Source: Arcticibacterium sp964021845
Lineage (GTDB): Bacteria > Bacteroidota > Bacteroidia > Cytophagales > Spirosomataceae
Direction: 5' to 3'
Length of the DNA stretch: 64,000 nucleotides
Assembly (NCBI RefSeq): GCF_964021845.1
Contig: NZ_CAXHZC010000001.1
Coordinates: 620,001 to 684,000 of the forward strand
Below, in pieces: positions 41,897-51,137 of the stretch. The notes below the pieces were generated by a model that worked only from the letters and a program-made list of their open reading frames with translations, ran no database searches and was not told the DNA's origin. Positions within the stretch are counted from its first letter, which is position 1. The number at the start of each line of letters is the position of its first letter. Made by a program: the position numbers and the translations under genes.

Positions 41897-44067
41897 ATCG
41901 TCTCTAACCAAATCTCCGTATTCTTAAAAGAAGGCGTCAAGCTTCTACCATCTGTTTCTGATGAAACCAAAAAGTTAGTTTCAGGATAAAAGCCCAAAAC
42001 ACAGCCTTTGGCAATGTCAAACTCCACGATTTCAAAATTGTCAATTTGCCCAGTTTTGCTTTTTGCATTCACTCTTTGCCCATTTTTTAGACCTTTCTCA
42101 GCTATATCTTCTTCATTCATAAGTAGCACATCGCGGTGTTTAGTGCCACGCCATGCGTCATGTTCTTCATATACTATAGAATTAAACTGGCCCTCGCTTC
42201 TAACCGACATTAAGGATAAGGCACCTTTTGTTCTGTCTAAATCGGGTAGGGGATTAAAAATGAATTGGGCTTTGCCCGAAGGAGTGTTAAACTCTGGTGT
42301 ATGGAATGTTCTACCAGAAATTTGAAACTCTTCTTTGGTCTTGTCTATATGGTTGAGTTTTTCAAACCCTGGAATTACCGAAGCTATGGTTTTTCTTACA
42401 GCTTCATGACTTTTAAAGGCCTTGAAATCCACTTTGCTATTGCCTAAAACACGGCTTGCTATTTCCGCAATAATGTCAACTTCTGAGCGGAGGTTAGAGA
42501 TTCGGTCAATACCGCCATCGCTCATACGCACATAATTAAACATCGACTCCTGCGTGGTCTTTTGTTTTTCCTCATCACGAACTAACACAGGAAGTATTAG
42601 GCATTCCTCGTCCACAGCTTTTATGTGCCCTTCGTTTAAAGTGGTGTTTACAAAAACTTTAAATGGGATTTTGTTTAAGGCTTGCTCTGCAAAATTTAGG
42701 TTAGGATTTGAGGCATAAAGGTTTCCTCCTAAAAGGAATGCCACATCTACATTTCCATCATTGGCTTCGTCCATGCATTTCATGGTATCCCAGCCTGCAG
42801 TGGTAGGTAGTTTTACGTTTAAATGTTTTTCAATATTCTCAAATACCTTTTCTTTCAATGCTGGTGTAACACCCATAGAGCCTATTCCTTGTACATTAGA
42901 ATGCCCTCTTAGTGGTAATAAGCCTGCTTCTTTTCTGCCCACCATACCACGTAGCATAGCTAAGTTCACAATGGCCTCAACATTTTCAGAGCCGTGCTTA
43001 TGATGTGTTATACCCATAGCCCAAGAGAAGATAACGTTCTCGGCTTTGATATAAACCTTGGCTATTTCTTTGATTTTTTCAGTGCTTAATCCAGAATTAC
43101 TTTCAATGGTTTCCCAGCTTAAGCTGTTTACTTCTGTTTTGTATTTTTCAAAACCTTCCGAGTGATTTTTTATGAAACTGTCATTAAGCTTGTTTTGTTC
43201 TATAAGTACCTTGGCAATTCCATATATAACAGCAATATCTCCACCAATTCTTGGTTGCAAATAATGTGATGCTATATCAGAGCCTCTACTTAAAATAGAC
43301 CTGACATCAGACGGGATTGAGAAATTTACCAAGCCAGGCTCTTTGGCTGGGTTTAAAACCACCACATTTCCGCCACGCCTTCTTACATGTAGTAACTCTG
43401 TTAAAAAACGAGGGTGATTAGATGCAGGGTTTGCTCCAATCACAAAAACCAAGTCAGCTTTTTTGATATCATGCACCTGAATGGTGGCAGTACCTGTACC
43501 TAAAGTGCTTTTCATGCCCACACCACTGGCTTGATGGCAGTAATAAGAGCAATTGTTTACATTATTAGTTCCATAAATTCTGGCAAAAAGATGTAGCAGA
43601 AATGCTGCTTCATTGCTACTTCTTCCAGAACTATAAAAGAAGGTTTTATTTGGATCGGTTCCTTTAAACTTATCCGCTATTTTAGAAAGAGCCTCTTCCC
43701 AATTAATGGTTTTGTAGTGGCTTTCTCCTTTTAATTTTAGAAGTGGGTCCTTTAATCTGCCCAGCATTTCTAACTCTCTTGGTCTGAGTTTTCGGAGCTG
43801 TTCTATACTATTATTTTCCCAAAAATGAGCAGGAATAGGTGCTTGAATGTCGGTTAATTGGGCTTGAAGACTCTTTTTGCAAATCTCTATCTTGTCATTT
43901 GCTTCGTTTACCATGCCGCCTTTTTGACCTCCCATGCCGTATGCACAGGTTTTGCAAGTGTTTTTAGAAGTGATGGTTTTAGCCACACTTCCTAGTCCGG
44001 CTTCTTTAATGACATGGAAAGAATAAAAAATGGACTTCCAGCCGCCCACATAAGATTTTGTCTTCAA
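41893..44067 (-). CDS. FdhF/YdeP-family molybdopterin oxidoreductase
   Basis: A 724-residue cytoplasmic molybdopterin enzyme of the YdeP group. The N-terminus has C38-K-T-C41 and C63, short of the full four-cysteine cluster motif of formate dehydrogenases. Later come the molybdopterin-binding FVIGANPASNHPRFL, LRGHSNVQGIGSMG and the C-terminal domain NGQRVNAKSKTGQ. YdeP-type proteins have been linked to acid tolerance, but their reaction is unclear. The start is TTG at 44067, with no upstream ATG in frame. It is the only molybdoenzyme seen here. Confidence 0.88.
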   Translation of the reverse strand: MKTKSYVGGWKSIFYSFHVIKEAGLGSVAKTITSKNTCKTCAYGMGGQKGGMVNEANDKIEICKKSLQAQLTDIQAPIPAHFWENNSIEQLRKLRPRELEMLGRLKDPLLKLKGESHYKTINWEEALSKIADKFKGTDPNKTFFYSSGRSSNEAAFLLHLFARIYGTNNVNNCSYYCHQASGVGMKSTLGTGTATIQVHDIKKADLVFVIGANPASNHPRFLTELLHVRRRGGNVVVLNPAKEPGLVNFSIPSDVRSILSRGSDIASHYLQPRIGGDIAVIYGIAKVLIEQNKLNDSFIKNHSEGFEKYKTEVNSLSWETIESNSGLSTEKIKEIAKVYIKAENVIFSWAMGITHHKHGSENVEAIVNLAMLRGMVGRKEAGLLPLRGHSNVQGIGSMGVTPALKEKVFENIEKHLNVKLPTTAGWDTMKCMDEANDGNVDVAFLLGGNLYASNPNLNFAEQALNKIPFKVFVNTTLNEGHIKAVDEECLILPVLVRDEEKQKTTQESMFNYVRMSDGGIDRISNLRSEVDIIAEIASRVLGNSKVDFKAFKSHEAVRKTIASVIPGFEKLNHIDKTKEEFQISGRTFHTPEFNTPSGKAQFIFNPLPDLDRTKGALSLMSVRSEGQFNSIVYEEHDAWRGTKHRDVLLMNEEDIAEKGLKNGQRVNAKSKTGQIDNFEIVEFDIAKGCVLGFYPETNFLVSSETDGRSLTPSFKNTEIWLETI

Positions 44068-44147
44068 TTGGTTTTCTTTTGATAATTTGAAGGTAAAAAA
44101 ATAGTGTGATTTTAGTGTAAATAATCTCTCAAATCTTCAAATAGCCT

Positions 44148-44155
44148 TATTTTTG
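44148..44155 (+). promoter_or_regulatory. Candidate -7 element of the M16 peptidase gene
   Basis: TATTTTTG matches TAnnTTTG, 25 nt before the ATG. The -33 element is not clear. Confidence 0.45.
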
Positions 44156-44180
44156 CCACGCATTAAGCAAAACCTAATTA

Positions 44181-45419
44181 ATGATTTCGTACCAACATTT
44201 CGCCTTGAAAAATGGGCTTCAAGTATATCTACATGAAGATAAAACTACCCCCATAGCAGCATTTAATATTGTATATGACGTAGGCTCTAGAGACGAGGAC
44301 GAAAGCCGTACTGGTTTTGCCCATTTGTTTGAGCATTTGATGTTTGGTGGTTCTAAAAACATTCCAAGTTATGATGAACCTTTGCAGAAAGTAGGAGGAG
44401 AAAATAACGCCTTTACATCACCAGATGTTACCAATTATTATATCACGCTTCCTGTATCTAATATTGAAACCGCTTTCTGGTTAGAGTCAGACCGAATGCT
44501 GAGTCTTTCGTTTGACCCTAAAGTACTGGAAGTGCAGCGTAAGGTGGTTATTGAAGAATTTAAACAGCGTTATTTGAGCCAACCTTATGGTGACGTTTGG
44601 TTAAAAATGAGGCCTTTGGCTTATAAAAATCACCCATACAAGTGGGCAACTATAGGCAAAGAAATCAAACACATAGAAGAGGCCACTTTAGAAGATGTGA
44701 AAGATTTTTTCTTTACGCATTACAGACCAAATAATGCTACGCTGGTAGTGGCAGGTAATATTTCTTTAGAAGAAGTAAAAAGGTTAAGCGAAAAGTGGTT
44801 TGCTGATATTCCGGCAGGACCAAAAAAAGCAAGAAAATTACCGGTGGAGCCTGCTCAAACCGAAGCAAGGTTTTTAGAAACCGAAGCCAAAGTGCCTTTA
44901 AATGCACTTTATAAAGCATATCATATGCCAGGTAGGTATCATGAAGATTTCCATAAGGCAGATTTGATTAGTGATGTATTAGGTAGGGGTAAATCATCAA
45001 GACTTTACAAAGAATTAGTAAAAGAGCAAGGACTTTTTAATAACATCAATGCTTACATTTCTTCTTCGTTAGACCCAGGTCTATTAATGATAAGTGGGAA
45101 TTTAAATGAAGGAATAAGTATAGAAAAAGGGAATGAAGCTGTTGAAAAGATTGTTCTTAAATTGACTGAGGAAATCATGGAAGAAACAGAGCTAGAAAAG
45201 GTGAAAAACCAAGCAGAAGCATCCCTCCAATTTTCTGAAGTAGAATTACTCACTAGAGCTATGAATTTGGCTTTTGCAGCAAATTACGGCGACCCAGAGT
45301 TGTGTAATAAAGATGCGGAGAAGTTGGCAGCTATTACACCTGAAAGTTTTCAGGAAATGGCTAAAAAAGTACTTAGGCCAGAGAACTGTAGCACCATGTT
45401 TTACAGAGCGGTCAATTAA
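44181..45419 (+). CDS. M16-family zinc metallopeptidase
   Basis: Insulinase-type peptidase of 412 residues, a single-chain half that usually forms a dimer or a pair. The zinc-binding inverted motif HxxEH is H48-L-F-E-H52 (GFAHLFEHLMFGGS), with the distal glutamate about 75 residues later in VVIEEFKQRY. The M16 C-terminal fold continues through NALYKAYHMPGRYH and SDVLGRGKSSRLYKELV. No signal peptide is evident, since the N-terminus MISYQHFALKNGLQVYL begins in the catalytic domain. The next gene, gpmI, starts 61 bp later. Confidence 0.93.
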   Translation: MISYQHFALKNGLQVYLHEDKTTPIAAFNIVYDVGSRDEDESRTGFAHLFEHLMFGGSKNIPSYDEPLQKVGGENNAFTSPDVTNYYITLPVSNIETAFWLESDRMLSLSFDPKVLEVQRKVVIEEFKQRYLSQPYGDVWLKMRPLAYKNHPYKWATIGKEIKHIEEATLEDVKDFFFTHYRPNNATLVVAGNISLEEVKRLSEKWFADIPAGPKKARKLPVEPAQTEARFLETEAKVPLNALYKAYHMPGRYHEDFHKADLISDVLGRGKSSRLYKELVKEQGLFNNINAYISSSLDPGLLMISGNLNEGISIEKGNEAVEKIVLKLTEEIMEETELEKVKNQAEASLQFSEVELLTRAMNLAFAANYGDPELCNKDAEKLAAITPESFQEMAKKVLRPENCSTMFYRAVN

Positions 45420-45480
45420 AATAAATAAAAGCCGCCTAAAAGGCAGCAAATAGAAATAGAAACACTAAAAATATAAAAAC

Positions 45481-47016
45481 GTGAATAAGAAAGTAGCATT
45501 AATCATTTTAGACGGATGGGGAATACCTAAAAAGGGTGAAGAGTGGCGTTCTGCCATTGAAAAGGCAAATGTTCCTTATTTTGACCATTTAATGAGCACT
45601 TATCCTCACAGCACATTAGAGGCTTCTGGAAGAGCGGTAGGTTTGCCTAACGGTCAAATGGGAAATTCTGAAGTGGGTCATATGAATTTAGGTGCTGGAA
45701 GAGTAGTTTTTCAGCAATTGGAAAAAATTAACGTAGAGATAGAAGAAGGTAGATTAGCAAATGAGCCTGTACTAAAGAACGCTTTAAACTACGCGAAAGA
45801 AAATAATAAGAAAGTCCATTTCATTGGCTTAGTTTCTGATGGTGGTGTGCATTCTCATATAGAGCATTTAAAAGGACTTACTAAAATAGCTGCTGAGGCA
45901 GGTTGCAAAGATGTTTTTGTACATGGCTTTTTAGATGGTCGTGACTGTGACCCAAAATCAGGGAAAGAGTTTGTATCTGATTTACAATTACACTTAGCCA
46001 CGCATGGTGGTCAAATAGCTTCTTTAACTGGAAGATATTATGCCATGGATAGAGATAAGAGATGGGACAGAGTAAAACTGACCTATGATGCCATGGTAAA
46101 GGGTATAGGGGAGTATAAAGTTTCTAACGGAGGCTTACTTTCTACTATCCAAGATGAGTACGATGCTGGTGTTACAGACGAGTTTATGAAGCCAATAGTG
46201 GTGGAACAGCATAGTAAGCCAATAGGCCTAATAGAAGAAGGTGATGTGGTAATGTGCTTTAACTTCAGAACTGACCGCGGCCGTGAAATTACGATGGCTC
46301 TTACGCAAGAGGCCTTCCCGGAGCAAGATATGCATCCTTTAAAACTTAAGTATTTAACCATGACTAACTATGATGCTACATATAAAAATGTAGAGGTTAT
46401 TTATGAGAAAGATAACTTAGTGAATACCATGGGTGAAGTCTTAGAAGCTGCTGGAAAGAAGCAAGTTAGGGTAGCAGAAACCGAGAAGTATCCGCACGTG
46501 ACATTCTTCTTTTCAGGTGGACGTGAGAAAGAATTTGTAGGAGAAAGCAGAATAATGGCTCAGTCGCCAAAAGACGTAGCCACCTATGATTTAAAACCAG
46601 AAATGGCTGCTGCTGACATTAGAGATGGTATTATTCCAGAATTGAAAAAAGGAGAGGTTGATTTCGTTTGCCTGAACTTTGCTAATCCTGATATGGTAGG
46701 GCATACGGGCGATTTTGATGCGGTAGTTAAAGCTGTAGAAACGGTAGATGCTTGTTTGAAAGATGTAGTGGAGGCCGGATTGCCAAACGGATATTCTTTT
46801 ATAGTAATAGCAGACCACGGAAATGCAGATTACATGTTAAATGATGACAAGTCTGTAAATACAGCTCACTCATTAAACTTGGTTCCATTTATAGTGGTAG
46901 ACCCAGAATACAAAGGTCAACCTAAGGACGGAAAGTTAGGAGACGTAGCACCAACCATCCTTAAAATGATGAATGTAGCCATCCCAGCTGAAATGACCGG
47001 AGATGTTTTGGTTTAA
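45481..47016 (+). CDS. gpmI: 2,3-bisphosphoglycerate-independent phosphoglycerate mutase
   Basis: Cofactor-independent mutase that interconverts 3- and 2-phosphoglycerate in glycolysis. The metal ligand D11 is in ILDGWG, and the phosphorylated serine is S63 in GQMGNSEVGHMNLG. Later blocks are GLVSDGGVHSHIEH, HGFLDGRDCDPKSG, and the C-terminal metal site ADHGNADYM with AHSLNLVPFI. The length of 511 residues matches the family. The start codon is GTG at 45481. A strong terminator follows directly. Confidence 0.97.
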   Translation: MNKKVALIILDGWGIPKKGEEWRSAIEKANVPYFDHLMSTYPHSTLEASGRAVGLPNGQMGNSEVGHMNLGAGRVVFQQLEKINVEIEEGRLANEPVLKNALNYAKENNKKVHFIGLVSDGGVHSHIEHLKGLTKIAAEAGCKDVFVHGFLDGRDCDPKSGKEFVSDLQLHLATHGGQIASLTGRYYAMDRDKRWDRVKLTYDAMVKGIGEYKVSNGGLLSTIQDEYDAGVTDEFMKPIVVEQHSKPIGLIEEGDVVMCFNFRTDRGREITMALTQEAFPEQDMHPLKLKYLTMTNYDATYKNVEVIYEKDNLVNTMGEVLEAAGKKQVRVAETEKYPHVTFFFSGGREKEFVGESRIMAQSPKDVATYDLKPEMAAADIRDGIIPELKKGEVDFVCLNFANPDMVGHTGDFDAVVKAVETVDACLKDVVEAGLPNGYSFIVIADHGNADYMLNDDKSVNTAHSLNLVPFIVVDPEYKGQPKDGKLGDVAPTILKMMNVAIPAEMTGDVLV

Positions 47017-47038
47017 AAATAACTGAATTTTCTATATT

Positions 47039-47067
47039 AAAAAGGAGCTGTGAGGCTCCTTTTTTTG
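47039..47067 (+). terminator. Terminator of gpmI
   Basis: AAAAAGGAGC (47039-47048) pairs with GCTCCTTTTT (47055-47064), a 10-bp stem with TGTGAG loop, followed by T3. Confidence 0.9.
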
Positions 47068-47185
47068 TTTTTCTAGGAAGGTGTTTGATTTGCTGAGTAT
47101 TTTATTTCAAAAGCGTTAGTTTTTAATTTAAGCGTTGAAAGTGTTTTAGGGTAAAATAATAAAATTTAAAACATATTTATAATGT

Positions 47186-47226
47186 AAAAAGGTGATTAGA
47201 ACATGAATTTGCTCTAATCACCTTTT
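47186..47226 (-). terminator. Terminator of the GH28 operon
   Basis: AAAAGGTGATTAGA (47187-47200) and TCTAATCACCTTTT (47213-47226) pair perfectly over 14 bp. Read on the minus strand the stem is followed by a T-run. It lies 26 nt past the distal stop at 47252, but 254 nt past the in-frame TAG at 47480. Confidence 0.9.
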
Positions 47227-47251
47227 ATGATTTATCTAGGAATAATGTCCC

Positions 47252-48934
47252 TTAGTTTATCTTAACAGCATCTTTTGATACGCTTTCACCTACTGCAGTA
47301 TGATTGTTGAAGTTAACAGTAGCAGACGAATTTAAGATTATAGCTTCACTAGCAGAGCCATTTATTCTAACTGCATCAGCAGATTTTGAACCAAAATCAA
47401 TGTCTGTTAGTGTTAGGTCTTTTGTATTTAAAACGTCAAAGACAATGTCATTTTTGATGTTCAATTTGGCATTTGTAACCTAAACTCCATTCGCATCAAT
47501 AATTGAAAAACCATTGTCAGCTTCAGCCATAAGATTTGTGATTTCTACATTCTCTAGGTTCATTTCTGGAAGTCCCTGAAGAAAAACAGCTTGCTTGGCA
47601 CCGTTTACTATCACATCTTTGATGACAATGTTCTTAAACTGTGGCGTTTCTACTGTAACAGGAATGCTTTCAGATGTTGCCTGAGCACCACCTTCTGCTA
47701 ATGTTTCAGAAATAGATTTTCCGCCGTAGTAAAGATTGAAAGAAATGGCATTAGTAGGGATATCAGTCATTCTGATGTCTCTGATAAAGATATTTTCTAC
47801 TACACCACCACGGCCACGTGTACTTTTAAAACGAAGCCCCACATCTGTACCCATAAAAGTACAGTTAGAAACATGCATATTTTTCACACCGCTAGACATC
47901 TCCGAACCTACTGTTACGCCGCCATGACCATGATAAACAATATTGTTTCTTATTATTAAATTTTCACATGGTACACCTCTGTCTCTTCCGTCTTTGTCTT
48001 TACCAGACTTAATACAAATGGCGTCATCGCCCACATCAAAACTAGAGTTTTCTACAATGACGTTTTTACAAGATTCCACATCAATACCATCTCCATTTTG
48101 AGAATACCAAGGGTTACGTACAGTAACATTTCGTACTATTAGGTCTTCCACCATTAATGGGTGCAGGTTCCATGCTGGTGAATTCTGAAAAACGGGGCCA
48201 TCAAGCATGACTCTTTTACTGTTTTGGATGCTCAGCATTACAGGTCTTAAAAAGTCACGAATAGCTAAGAAGTCTTCTTTGGTATGTAAATCATGACGTA
48301 CATTTTGGTCTGCATTATTGGCACCTTTCATAAATTGTTCAGATGGAGACCAAAGGTCTTTTTTGTCGTTTAAAACACCACCACTTGCTACTAGTTTTTT
48401 CCAAGCAGACGCCGTCAATTTCCCTTTCTTTACAGAACGCCAAGCTTCCCCAGAGCCATCCCAAACGCCTTTGCCAGTGAATGCCACATCTTCTATGTTT
48501 TTACCATAAATAGGAGAAAGGCAACGCCACGTGGTTAAGCCCTCAAAACTGGTTTCTATAATAGGGTAGAGGTCTTTGTTAGTAGAAAACCTGATTAGTG
48601 CTCCAGCTTCTGCATGCAATTCAAGTTTGCTTTTTAAAATGATAGGTCCTGTTAACCAGATGCCCGCAGGGATAATTACTTTACCGCCGCCTTTTTCGGT
48701 AACAGCAGCAATGGCATCCTCAAAAGCTTTGGTATTATCCACCAGGCCGCCGCTAACAGCACCAAAATCTGTAATGTTTACGGAATTTGAAGGAATAACA
48801 GGTTCATTCACCAGAGCCATTTCAAACTCTATATTTTCATAAAAGCCAGAGGATGATTTATTGTTTTGCTCTGTACAGCTACCTAGTATAAAGGTGAAAG
48901 CTGATAGTAATACTAAAAATTGTTTTTTTATCAT
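47252..48934 (-). pseudogene. GH28 polygalacturonase lipoprotein with internal in-frame TAG
   Basis: Glycoside hydrolase family 28 enzyme, hydrolysing the galacturonan backbone of pectin. It has a lipobox (LGSC, C20), a parallel beta-helix and the complete GH28 active site: N280-G-D282, D303-D304, H337 in GHGG and R368-F-K370. A TAG at 47480-47482 ends the first frame after 484 residues. Without any frame change the next 75 codons (VTNAKLNIKNDIVFDVLN...) continue the same strand-turn pattern and stop at 47252, just before the operon terminator. So the gene is either a nonsense mutant, or the stop is read through, or the last helix coils are expendable. Active residues lie before the TAG, so the short product could be active. 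Confidence 0.8.
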
Positions 48935-49000
48935 TATAATTCTTGTAAGGTTAAGGTGTATTGGTTAAACAAATAGTTTAGAATTTTCAAAAGTCTGAAA

Positions 49001-51085
49001 TTATCTTCCCAATGGCAACCAAACCGCCATATCAGCTTCCTCTCTATTTGCCCAAGCATAATAAGGTATCAAACGAATTTCTGTGGTATTGCTCTTAGCA
49101 TTTAGGGGCTTGTACAAGTTGTTTTCCCAATTGTTTTGCGTTGTATTGGCAGTACCAACAAGGCTGACCACTTCGCTGTTGGATATTTTCATTTTCTCAG
49201 GACTTAAAGCGATGTTTGAAGGAATAATGATATCAGCAAGGTTTTGGCCTTTCTTTAGGTCGTTTGCCTCTAAACAATAAACCAAAGGACCACGCTTTAC
49301 CACCACTTGGTTTCTGGTTTCTTCTACCATTGGGTTGGCCTCGATTAACTGCACAGGCATATCCATCACAAATTTTATCTGGTCACCTTTTTTCCATTTC
49401 TGACTTACACTTAAGTAAGAGCTTGAAGTGGCATTACTTTGTACTTTTTGACCGTTTACATAAACGGAAGCATTGTTACACCAGTCTGGTACTCTGAAAT
49501 TTAGTTGTTTTTCATCAGAAGGAGCTTCTGTGATATTAATGTTTACATCGCCATCCCATGGATAGTTTGTAGTTTGAGTTAATTGAATTTCTTCTTCACC
49601 TAGTTTAGTGTTTATATCACTGCTGCTATACATATTAAACCATAGTCCGTCTGTATTTTTGCTATACAGGTAGCTTCCTATTTCTGCAATGGTTCTAATG
49701 GTATTAGGTGGGCAGCAGTTAGATTTTGAGATATAATCTTGACGTACATTTGGCCATCTTAAATTGAATGGTAATCCCTTCGTGTTGCTAAGTGGATTGG
49801 TATAGAAATAACCTTTTCCATTTAAGTTTACTCCAGACAAAACACTATTGTAAAGCGTGGTTTCCATCAAATCAGCATATTTGGCCTCAGCCGTGGTTTG
49901 AAACATTCTCCAGTTCCATAAGGCACTACCAATATTCGCACAGGTTTCATTATGAGCACCAGCATTTGGCAGTTCATATTCTCTTCCAAAGGCTTGATGT
50001 ACCTGCTGAATTTCACTGGGTTTGTACGATGTGCCATTGGGCGAAACTCCATCATAAAGAGCACCAGCTCCACCCGTGATATATAGTTTGGTTTCCGTCA
50101 TGTTGTCCCAGATTTTATCCAGAGCATCTTTCAATGTTTTATCTCCTGTTTCTGCATAAACATCTGCTACACCAGCATAAAGATAGGTAGCCCTTACCGC
50201 ATGGCCTTCGGCCTTTGTTTGCTCTCTAAACGGAAGTCTATCCTGGTTATGGTCAGTTCCATTTTCTAACATACTTCTTATATCAATCAGCTGTTTTGAC
50301 AACTCTAAGTAGCGAGGGTCTTTAGTGGTACGGTACATTTCCACCACACCCATGTAATGCGACGGGCAAATAGCATTTCCTGCTAGTTTTTCAGGGAACT
50401 TCTGACAAAAGTTATAGAGATAATCTGCTGCATTTTTTGCCAAATCTAGTAAATCAGTTTTTCCTGTAGCTTTATAATGAGCACAGGCGGCTGTCATTAA
50501 ATGCCCCATGTTATAGGTTTCAAAATCTAATCGCTCACGAAACTCTTGAGCTTTTTCAGGATGATTTTTCAGGTCAATCATTACCGGAGTATGGATATAA
50601 CCGTCTTCTCTTTGTGAAGCTGTGAAAAGAGGAATGACTTGGTCAATCATACGAGTGAATTTCTCGTCTTTGGTAACTGCGTAAGCCATACTTGCAGCTT
50701 CTACCATTTTATAAAAATCGCCGTCATGAAAAGGAGCACCTTTATGTTTTCCTTCTTCCACACCTGCTGCTACTTCAAAATTTCTTAAGGCACCACTTCT
50801 TTCTGCATCACTATAGATACTCCACATTTCAGGAATCATAGTTTCTGTACAGGTTTCAAGTCTTTCAGCCCAAAAACCACTGTTTAGTTTGACTTCGTCA
50901 ATGCCCAAAGCTTGAAGTTTTACATATGGGCTTTCAGAGGTATTTACCAAACTTTTATTGGCCGTAAGATTCTCCGCATTTAAAGTAGAGGTTTGCTGAG
51001 TTTGCTGAACCGTTTGTTTTTTTTGGGTTTCGCTACAGGAAACGGAAATAATACTCAGCAGGAGTAATAAAGGGACTTTTTTCAT
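49001..51085 (-). CDS. GH127 beta-L-arabinofuranosidase lipoprotein
   Basis: Glycoside hydrolase family 127 (formerly DUF1680), which removes beta-L-arabinofuranose residues. It has a lipobox (VSC, C17) and an (alpha/alpha)6 catalytic domain up to about residue 500. The zinc/nucleophile cluster of the family is seen as E380 and C382 in HNETCANIG and the C457-C458 pair in SNCCPPN. Beta-sandwich modules follow. The length of 694 residues is normal. It sits 66 bp upstream of the GH28 gene and 52 bp after the DUF1593 gene, all on the minus strand, as expected for side-chain trimming of rhamnogalacturonan. Confidence 0.94.
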   Translation of the reverse strand: MKKVPLLLLLSIISVSCSETQKKQTVQQTQQTSTLNAENLTANKSLVNTSESPYVKLQALGIDEVKLNSGFWAERLETCTETMIPEMWSIYSDAERSGALRNFEVAAGVEEGKHKGAPFHDGDFYKMVEAASMAYAVTKDEKFTRMIDQVIPLFTASQREDGYIHTPVMIDLKNHPEKAQEFRERLDFETYNMGHLMTAACAHYKATGKTDLLDLAKNAADYLYNFCQKFPEKLAGNAICPSHYMGVVEMYRTTKDPRYLELSKQLIDIRSMLENGTDHNQDRLPFREQTKAEGHAVRATYLYAGVADVYAETGDKTLKDALDKIWDNMTETKLYITGGAGALYDGVSPNGTSYKPSEIQQVHQAFGREYELPNAGAHNETCANIGSALWNWRMFQTTAEAKYADLMETTLYNSVLSGVNLNGKGYFYTNPLSNTKGLPFNLRWPNVRQDYISKSNCCPPNTIRTIAEIGSYLYSKNTDGLWFNMYSSSDINTKLGEEEIQLTQTTNYPWDGDVNINITEAPSDEKQLNFRVPDWCNNASVYVNGQKVQSNATSSSYLSVSQKWKKGDQIKFVMDMPVQLIEANPMVEETRNQVVVKRGPLVYCLEANDLKKGQNLADIIIPSNIALSPEKMKISNSEVVSLVGTANTTQNNWENNLYKPLNAKSNTTEIRLIPYYAWANREEADMAVWLPLGR

Positions 51086-51137
51086 GTTAAAAATTTCAAT
51101 TAATTGGGTTGAATGATTGTTTGTTAAATGCTACAGC

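Noticed and set aside
47017..47251. A gene between gpmI and GH28
   Set aside because: The 235 bp hold only two terminators facing each other and AT-rich spacer.
49792..50079. A 95-codon plus-strand ORF inside the GH127 gene
   Set aside because: It is antisense to a conserved GH127 active-site region; no independent coding signal.
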